A stretch of DNA of 9,239 nt from Anaerolineales bacterium. GTDB lineage: Bacteria; Chloroflexota; Anaerolineae; Anaerolineales; UBA4823. Below, in pieces: positions 1 through 5,047 of this stretch. The stretch covers positions 1 to 9,239 of the forward strand of contig JAFGBV010000063.1 in the NCBI GenBank assembly GCA_016932955.1, given 5' to 3'. How positions within the stretch are numbered: the first letter of the stretch is position 1; every line of letters begins with the position of its first letter. The notes beneath the pieces are model-generated. The model made no database searches, was not told where the DNA came from, and worked only from the letters and a program-made list of their open reading frames with translations. The position numbers and the translations under genes are program-made.

Positions 1-1
1 C

Positions 2-1330
2 AGCTTCCTTGACGCCAGCGACCTGGCCGGGCTGGGCGTGTACGAGACCGCCGAGCGCTTGCTGGAGCGATTTGGGAAGAAGGTTGCCATCGCCTTGATC
101 GGCCCTGCCGGGGAATGGGGCCTGCGCGCAGCCGGCATCCAAAACCTGGATAAGGACGGCGTGCCCTCGCGCATCGCTGCCCGGGGAGGTCTGGGCGCGG
201 TGATGGGTCAGAAGGGATTGAAGGCCATCGTGTTCGAGATGAGCGGGCGGGAGCGCCCCCCCATCGCGGACCCAGGTGCCTTCAAGGCTGCCCAGAAGGA
301 ATACACGCGCGCTTTGATGGACCATCCCCAGACCGCCAGCTACCGGGATTACGGCACCGCCGCCATGGCGCACCTCTCGGACGGGTTCGGCGGCTTACCT
401 ACGCGCAATTTCTCGTCTGGCGTATTCGAAGGGGTGGAAGAAATCTGCGGCGAGCACCTGCGCGAGATGCTGCTGGAGCGGGGCGAGCCGAGCAACCCCA
501 CCCACGCTTGCATGGCTGGCTGCACCATCCGCTGTTCCAATATCGTTGGCAGCGCTGAGGGCGAAGTCCTGGTCGCGCCCCTGGAATACGAAACCATCGG
601 TTTGCTGGGCACCAACCTGGGCATTGCTGACCTGGATGCCATCGCTCGCCTGAACTACCAGGTCAACGACCTGGGTATGGATTCCATTGAAATTGGTGGG
701 GCTTTGGGCGTGGCAGCCGAGGCTGGGCTGATGACCTTTGGCGACGCGTCGACAGCGCTGCGGCTGGTCGATGAAATCCGCCAGGGAACGCCTTTGGGAA
801 GGGTACTGGGCAACGGGGCTGCCATCACCGGGCAGGTCTATAATGTTGAACGCGTCCCGGTAGCCAAGGGCCAGGCCATGTCGGCCTATGACCCGCGCGC
901 CATCAAAGGCACCGGCGTCACCTTCGCCACCTCCCCTCAAGGGGCCGACCACACCTGCGGACTGACCATCCGCGCCAAGGTCAATCACCTGGACCCCAAA
1001 GGCCAGGCGGACCTGTCGCGCACGGTTCAGATCAACATGGCTGGTTACGACTCGCTGGGCGCCTGCATCTTCGCCGGGTTCGGCTATGGCGCCGCGCCCA
1101 CAACGGTGCACAGCCTGATCAACGCCCGCTATGGCTGGCAGGTCGGAGCCGATTACCTGCAGGTGCTGGGCAAGGAATGCCTGGCGATCGAGCGGGAGTT
1201 CAACCGCCAGGCCGGGTTTACTACCGCACACGACCGCCTGCCGGAGTGGATGATGCGCGAGCCCCTGCCGCCCCACAACAGCGTTTTCGATATCCCAGAA
1301 GAGGACCTGGACGGGGTTTTTAACTGGTAG
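2..1330 (+). CDS. Aldehyde:ferredoxin oxidoreductase family protein, C-terminal part (5' end outside window)
   Basis: Family members are cytoplasmic tungsten- or molybdenum-bispyranopterin enzymes with one [4Fe-4S] cluster that oxidise aldehydes or related substrates and pass electrons to ferredoxin. The frame is open from base 2, so about 442 residues are visible; full-length members have roughly 600, so the N-terminal pterin-binding part is missing. Family marks seen: IGPAGE followed by R-x-AARGGLGAVMGQKGLKAIV (bases about 98-227), a cysteine cluster at codons 509, 521 and 533, the EYETIGLLGTNLGI stretch (about 587-630), and a late cysteine in DSLGACIF (codon 1064), which fits the fourth cluster ligand. 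The first cysteines are spaced C-x3-C-x3-C rather than the C-x2-C-x3-C of Pyrococcus AOR. The stop is TAG at 1328-1330. The family call is secure; substrate and metal cannot be read from this part. Confidence 0.93.
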   Translation, partial: SFLDASDLAGLGVYETAERLLERFGKKVAIALIGPAGEWGLRAAGIQNLDKDGVPSRIAARGGLGAVMGQKGLKAIVFEMSGRERPPIADPGAFKAAQKEYTRALMDHPQTASYRDYGTAAMAHLSDGFGGLPTRNFSSGVFEGVEEICGEHLREMLLERGEPSNPTHACMAGCTIRCSNIVGSAEGEVLVAPLEYETIGLLGTNLGIADLDAIARLNYQVNDLGMDSIEIGGALGVAAEAGLMTFGDASTALRLVDEIRQGTPLGRVLGNGAAITGQVYNVERVPVAKGQAMSAYDPRAIKGTGVTFATSPQGADHTCGLTIRAKVNHLDPKGQADLSRTVQINMAGYDSLGACIFAGFGYGAAPTTVHSLINARYGWQVGADYLQVLGKECLAIEREFNRQAGFTTAHDRLPEWMMREPLPPHNSVFDIPEEDLDGVFNW

Positions 1331-4300
1331 CCAAGCGCTGATAGTTTTCCAGCTCAGCCTGCATAACCAACTCAAGCTGGGCAGTGCTCTCCTGCGGGAC
1401 AGGTAAACCTGATTCACGCAGGGCTTTGCCAGCTGCCAAGCGGTGCTCGTCGTAGGTAGCCTCATGCTGCACCACCATACCCAAAAGGGGGAGGGCTCTT
1501 TCTGTGCGTCCGAGTAGCAAATAATAACGCCCCAGCTGCAGCAAAGCGCGCAACATTAAGGCCGGTTCTGCGGATTGAGCTGCCAGGGGTAAGGTTTCCC
1601 CTAAATAACGGTGCGCTGTTGGCAGGTCTTTTTGCCCCAACGCCGCCTCGCTGAGGTTGATCCAGCAGATCAGGACAGCCCATTCGTCGCCTGCCTGACT
1701 AGCTAGGTTCAGCCCTTGCTGCAAATAGGCCATACTTTCGCTGTAAGCCCCTCTTGCCAGCGCCAACTCCCCCAAATTCGCCATGACCAGGGCCTGGTTG
1801 CCCAAATCGCCAATTTCGCGTAGGATGCCCAGGCTATCTTCGTAGCATCCCTTGGCCTGATCGAAATCCTCAACAGATTGGAAGACCGTGCCCAGATTGA
1901 TCAAAGCCTGCCCGGTGTTGAATGGATCGTCCAACACACGGCTAGTGTCCAGGCTTTCCGTAAAGTAGGTTTCGGCTTCGGCATACGCCCCTGATAGGCA
2001 GGCCAAATCCCCCAGCATGTTTAGCGGCCCGATCTGCCGGCGCAGGTCGCCGATGGAACGGGCGATTTGCAGGCTGGTTTGGAAAGCCTGCTGAGCTTCG
2101 CCAACGTGCCCGGCCCGGCTTTCGAGCAAGCCCATTTGATACCAGGCATACGACTGCCCCCAGGCATCCCCGGTTTGTGCAAAAAGCGCCAAGGATGCCT
2201 CGCCATACTGGCGGGCCAGGGCTGGTTTTTTGCGGCGGAAAGCTAATCCAGAAGCGTATACCAGGCACAGTGCCTGGTCGCCAGGCGCATCCACCTCAGT
2301 AAAAATGCTCAAAGCTTGTTCAAGCGCAGCCTCGCACATGTCGTTGGCCTGCACGCGGAAAGCCAAAGCGCCCTGGTAGGTGAGCACTTTAGCCAGGACC
2401 CCCGGAGAATCCGCCAGAGTGCTGGTAGCGCGGGCAAACAACTCGATCCCTTCCCGGTAGCGGGTGCGGATGGTACAGAAATGGAACATGGCTTCCGCAC
2501 AATCTGCAATGGCGCAGGCCTGGCTACCTGCCACCAACCAATCCCAGGCCTGGCGCACGTTTTCCCATTCTCGGGTGATTTCATCCAAGGCCAGTGACTG
2601 CCCCGCGCCTTTCAACGGAGCCAGGCGTACTTTCAAAAAAGCGGCAAAACTGAGCGCGTGACCTGTCCGGGCAGCCGTAAAAGCCTGCGCATCACCAGCT
2701 AATTTTTCGGCCGCAAATTGGCGGACGACCTCGTGAAAACCATAACGACCGGAAGGGTCCCGGCGTAAGAGGGATTTTTCCAGCAGGGAAGCCAGGGTGG
2801 CGGCACCAACAGCTACAGCGCCTGCGGTCATCCCGCCTTCAAAGCCGCCCCGGTAAACCGACAGGCGGGCCAGGGATGATTGCTCTTCCCGCGAAAGCAA
2901 TTCCCAGGAGATCTCACAGGCGGCCCGCAAGCTCTGGTGCCGCTGGCTCGCATCCACCGAGGTCGAGGCCAGGCTGTGCAAACCGCTGCTTAAATTTGTA
3001 AATACTTCAGCAGGGGTCTGCGCCCACAGGGAAGCTGCAGCCAGCTCCAGGCCCAACGGCAGTCCCTCTAACAGCTGGCAAATGCCAACCACGGACTGCC
3101 GGTTCGGGCCAGCCTCCAGGTTGAGATAGGGCTGCACGCGCTGGGCTAGACGGGTGAACAATTGCACGGCTTCATGCTGTCCCTGGTCAGGGATGTCCGT
3201 CTGGACGGGGTAGGATAAGCCTCCCACCGGAAAGAGCACTTCTTCGCGCAGGTTCAAGCGCTGGCGAGACGTGGCAATCATTGCAATTGCGGAGGCACGT
3301 CGCAGGACCTGAGAAAGCAGGTTATCCGCCGACAAGGGCAGCAGCTGCTCCAGGTTATCCAGCACCCACAACATGTGTTTTTTCTCCACAAAGCGGATCA
3401 ATTGCTCTACAGGATCCTCGTTGCCGAAGAACGTGAATCCCAAGGCCTCGGCCACGGCCCTGAGCATCATTTCTGGTTTCGTCACGGAAACCAGCGGAAT
3501 AAAGAAAACACCCTCCCGGAAAATGCCCCGTTGCTCTAGCGCAGCTTGTATCGCCAAGCGGGTCTTGCCCGCGCCGCCCGGGCCGTGCAGGGTCAATAAG
3601 CGCGTGTGTGGGACGTTCAACAGATCCCCCAGGGCTTCCAGCTCGTTTTCCCTACCCACAAAGGGGGTCGCACTGCGCGGCAGGTTGTCATAAGTGACGA
3701 CCTGATCCGCCGGAAGCGGCTTGTTTTGTGCCGCTTGGATACGAAGCCGCTCAAATAATGCCTGGGTTTCAGCGGATGGTTCCACACCCAATTGTACTTT
3801 CAGATAGCGGCGCAAGCGCTGATACTGCGCCTGGGCCGCGCTCCATAACCCGTCCTGAGCCAGCAAGCGGATCACCTGCGCCTGGGCAGTTTCGTCCCAC
3901 GGGGCCAGAGCAACGATCTGGTCGGCATACTGGCGCGCCTGGGCGTAATCGCCGCGCCTTTCGTGCAGGTCAGCCAGGATCGCTAAAGCCTGGATGGCTT
4001 GCTGGTTGAGCGCCTCTCGCTGCAAGCTGGCCCACTCATCAAACAAGGGGCTGCCGGATAGATAAAGCTGGTCTAGAAATGGGCCATTGAACAAGCTCAT
4101 TGTCCTTTGCAGTTTGCGCAGGTTTAAGCGGCTCGGACTTGAATGATTATTCGAATGGTTATGCTGGTAATGCGCCAAAGCCAGGCGCAGCCCCCCTTCA
4201 AAAGCGACGGCATCCACCCAGATATCGCTGTCAGGGTTGACCTGAATCGAATCGCGCTGGATGGATAGAAAAGGGACGGCATTGGCCTCTTCTTGTAAAG

Positions 4301-4523
4301 ATTTTCGCAGGGTCGACAAAGCCTGCCGCAAGTTGTGCAGGGCGCGTTCTTCACTCGCCTCCGACCAGAACAGCCCCGCCAAGCGCTCGCGACGCTGCGC
4401 TTGGGGCGCGGTAAGAGCCAGGTAAACCAATAAAGCGCGTGTCTTATCTGTATCAAATGTAAGGGGAATACCGTCCAGAGTGGCCTGAAATGCGCCAAGA
4501 CAGACGATCTTGAGCCGTGCCAC
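1320..4523 (-). CDS. SARP/BTAD-type transcriptional regulator with STAND NTPase and TPR domains
   Basis: Large cytoplasmic signal-integrating regulator of 1067 residues. Residues about 1-95 form an OmpR-like winged helix (LKIVCLGAFQATLDG start, LFWSEASEERALHNLRQALS signature). Residues about 100-262 are a BTAD helical domain ending in GVEPSAETQALFERLR. Residues about 285-500 are an NTPase of the NB-ARC/STAND type: TPFVGRENELEAL, Walker A GPGGAGKT at 314-321, Walker B MLWVLDN at 384-390, ATSRQRL at 417-423, GLPLGLELAAA at 487-497. The remainder is helical, with TPR-like repeats of about 40 residues in the last 350 residues. I chose GTG at 4521-4523 because TGGAGGT lies 8 nt upstream and homologs start at this point; an ATG 13 codons earlier (4560-4562) lacks a good ribosome site. 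In this family ATP/ADP state and TPR ligands usually gate DNA binding. The target is unknown; the divergent secreted-protein operon is the positional candidate. Confidence 0.92.
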   Translation of the reverse strand: MARLKIVCLGAFQATLDGIPLTFDTDKTRALLVYLALTAPQAQRRERLAGLFWSEASEERALHNLRQALSTLRKSLQEEANAVPFLSIQRDSIQVNPDSDIWVDAVAFEGGLRLALAHYQHNHSNNHSSPSRLNLRKLQRTMSLFNGPFLDQLYLSGSPLFDEWASLQREALNQQAIQALAILADLHERRGDYAQARQYADQIVALAPWDETAQAQVIRLLAQDGLWSAAQAQYQRLRRYLKVQLGVEPSAETQALFERLRIQAAQNKPLPADQVVTYDNLPRSATPFVGRENELEALGDLLNVPHTRLLTLHGPGGAGKTRLAIQAALEQRGIFREGVFFIPLVSVTKPEMMLRAVAEALGFTFFGNEDPVEQLIRFVEKKHMLWVLDNLEQLLPLSADNLLSQVLRRASAIAMIATSRQRLNLREEVLFPVGGLSYPVQTDIPDQGQHEAVQLFTRLAQRVQPYLNLEAGPNRQSVVGICQLLEGLPLGLELAAASLWAQTPAEVFTNLSSGLHSLASTSVDASQRHQSLRAACEISWELLSREEQSSLARLSVYRGGFEGGMTAGAVAVGAATLASLLEKSLLRRDPSGRYGFHEVVRQFAAEKLAGDAQAFTAARTGHALSFAAFLKVRLAPLKGAGQSLALDEITREWENVRQAWDWLVAGSQACAIADCAEAMFHFCTIRTRYREGIELFARATSTLADSPGVLAKVLTYQGALAFRVQANDMCEAALEQALSIFTEVDAPGDQALCLVYASGLAFRRKKPALARQYGEASLALFAQTGDAWGQSYAWYQMGLLESRAGHVGEAQQAFQTSLQIARSIGDLRRQIGPLNMLGDLACLSGAYAEAETYFTESLDTSRVLDDPFNTGQALINLGTVFQSVEDFDQAKGCYEDSLGILREIGDLGNQALVMANLGELALARGAYSESMAYLQQGLNLASQAGDEWAVLICWINLSEAALGQKDLPTAHRYLGETLPLAAQSAEPALMLRALLQLGRYYLLLGRTERALPLLGMVVQHEATYDEHRLAAGKALRESGLPVPQESTAQLELVMQAELENYQRLATS

Positions 4524-4529
4524 GAAGTA

Positions 4530-4537
4530 TACCTCCA
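4530..4537 (-). promoter_or_regulatory. Ribosome binding site deciding the regulator start
   Basis: On the minus strand a TTGGAGGT-like Shine-Dalgarno sequence lies about 8 nt before the GTG at 4523. No comparable site precedes the in-frame ATG at 4562, so the GTG start is preferred. Confidence 0.7.
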
Positions 4538-4609
4538 AGATATTTTGTATTGTTTGGCTCACACATAGTACGTTTGCCTAAAGGGTCCAGCCATTTTCCG
4601 GACTTTTCA

Positions 4610-4623
4610 ACCTTCAACTGCGT
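4610..4623 (+). repeat. Direct repeat copy 1, ACCTTCAACTGCGT
   Basis: This 14-nt sequence is identical to 4729-4742. A third, inverted copy at 4647-4666 is split by 6 nt (cgatgt). Copy 1 is also followed, at the same distance as copy 2, by an AT-rich TATATA hexamer (4630-4635). Confidence 0.7.
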
Positions 4624-4654
4624 GACTCCTATATATATTAGGACTTACGCAGTT
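4616..4654. repeat. 39-bp imperfect palindrome with AT-rich core
   Basis: The arms AACTGCGT-n-A-n-TCCTA and TAGGA-n-T-n-ACGCAGTT match as reverse complements over 15 positions with two mismatches, around a TATATATAT-like centre. It lies between the regulator gene and the hairpin element. Its right arm is also the left end of that element. It could be an operator, a cruciform-forming site or a remnant of an element end; none of these can be proved from sequence alone. Confidence 0.6.
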
Positions 4655-4668
4655 CGATGTGAAGGTAT

Positions 4669-4719
4669 CAGAAGATGGGGTATTGAGCGGGCGAAGCCCG
4701 CTCAATACCCCATCTTCTG
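4669..4719. repeat. Perfect 24-bp inverted repeat with GAA triloop
   Basis: Arms 4669-4692 and 4696-4719 are exact reverse complements, separated only by GAA at 4693-4695. The tip reads GCGAAGC, known from biophysical work as an unusually stable DNA mini-hairpin. No T-run follows on either strand, so it is not a standard intrinsic terminator. Confidence 0.9.
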
Positions 4720-4725
4720 GTCTTC

Positions 4726-4754
4726 TTGACCTTCAACTGCGTAATTAATATAAA
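4726..4754 (+). promoter_or_regulatory. Near-consensus sigma-70-type promoter of the secreted-protein operon
   Basis: TTGACC (4726-4731), a 17-nt spacer, then TATAAA (4749-4754): 5 of 6 matches to each consensus hexamer at ideal spacing. The predicted transcription start is near 4761, about 70 nt before the first gene. The -35 and spacer fall in the right arm of the palindromic element, which suggests that the element supplied or reshaped the promoter. Confidence 0.65.
4729..4742 (+). repeat. Direct repeat copy 2, ACCTTCAACTGCGT
   Basis: Exact second copy of the 14-nt repeat, 119 bp from the first. It overlaps the -35 hexamer and spacer of the predicted plus-strand promoter, so it could be a regulator site or simply the end of the palindromic element. 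Confidence 0.7.
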
Positions 4755-4770
4755 TATTCGTAGTTGCCAC

Positions 4771-4802
4771 AGCCCCAATTATATACTTTATGGGGCTTTT
4801 TC
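4771..4802 (+). terminator. Intrinsic terminator-like hairpin in the operon leader (possible attenuator)
   Basis: AGCCCCA (4771-4777) pairs with TGGGGCT (4791-4797) across a 13-nt AT-rich loop and runs into five or more T residues. It has the shape of a Rho-independent terminator only on the plus strand. No plus-strand gene ends upstream of it within the window: it starts about 10 nt past the predicted transcription start and ends about 30 nt before the first coding region. That position fits attenuation or a very short RNA, or a barrier to read-through from elsewhere. Confidence 0.6.
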
Positions 4803-4832
4803 TGACGCTTTTTTGACGGGGGATTTGTATGA

Positions 4833-5042
4833 TTGTGGATGATGAAGCATTATTTTGCTTTCCTATTACGCATCTGGTTGGGAAACGATTCAGAAATTCC
4901 GGTCTGGCACGCTTCGCTGGAAGACCCCCACACCCGCAAAGTCATCCAGTTCCCGCACCTGACGGAGCTGGAAGCTTATCTGAACGACCTGACCGAATCC
5001 GAAATCCCCCACCCCCATTCATCCACACCAAAGGAGTCATGA
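4833..5042 (+). CDS. Small conserved-type hypothetical protein (about 69 aa)
   Basis: Short soluble protein whose body reads HYFAFLLRIW, then EIPVWHASLEDPHTRKVIQFPHLTELEAYLNDL. From memory this resembles short proteins common in Anaerolineae with an 'FLLRLW...W.ASLEDP.TG....F..L..L..FL' pattern; their function is unknown to me. It has no signal peptide or membrane segment. TTG at 4833 is listed because GGGGGA (4818-4823) lies 9 nt upstream; ATG at 4839 or 4842 would give a similar protein without a good ribosome site. The stop TGA overlaps the ATG at 5039 (ATGA), suggesting translational coupling to the beta-helix gene. It lies in a different frame from the upstream extension of that gene, and its amino-acid content is more protein-like than that extension. 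Confidence 0.6.
   Translation: MWMMKHYFAFLLRIWLGNDSEIPVWHASLEDPHTRKVIQFPHLTELEAYLNDLTESEIPHPHSSTPKES
5031..5036 (+). promoter_or_regulatory. Ribosome binding site for the first beta-helix gene
   Basis: AAGGAG lies 2 nt before ATG 5039 and 11 nt before ATG 5048. The second spacing is workable and the first is too short unless translation is coupled through the ATGA overlap. Both starts lead straight into the signal peptide, while the distant ATG at 4829 does not. Confidence 0.6.
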
Positions 5043-5047
5043 CAAAA

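Larger units (their letters stand above)
4645..4744. repeat. About 100-bp palindromic, MITE/REP-like element
   Basis: The outer ends are TTACGCAGTT (4645-4654) and its exact complement AACTGCGTAA (4735-4744). Inside these are GAAGGT (4661-4666) against ACCTTC (4729-4734), and inside those the perfect 24-bp stem at 4669-4719. The nested symmetry without coding capacity resembles a small non-autonomous element or a REP-type intergenic repeat. No clear target-site duplication or transposase is visible, so mobility is inference. Confidence 0.5.

Noticed and set aside
395..1465. 356-residue antisense frame inside the AOR gene
   Set aside because: The composition mirrors the GC-rich codons of the AOR gene, and I recognise no family motif and see no ribosome site; the sense frame carries all the AOR motifs.
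4524..4615. Minus-strand promoter for the regulator
   Set aside because: Candidates such as TACTAT and TTGAAA on the minus strand lack a partner hexamer at proper spacing, so none is called.
4669..4722. The 24-bp perfect hairpin as an intrinsic terminator
   Set aside because: No T-run follows the stem on either strand, and the stem is far longer than usual for terminators.
4517..4729. Plus-strand frame of 70 codons across the intergenic region
   Set aside because: It runs through the start of the regulator gene and the palindromic element and has no ribosome site.
4829..5047. In-frame N-terminal extension of the beta-helix gene from ATG 4829
   Set aside because: It would place 73 low-complexity Pro/Arg-rich residues before a clear signal peptide, while a better coding frame (the small gene) occupies the same bases and a ribosome site precedes 5039/5048.
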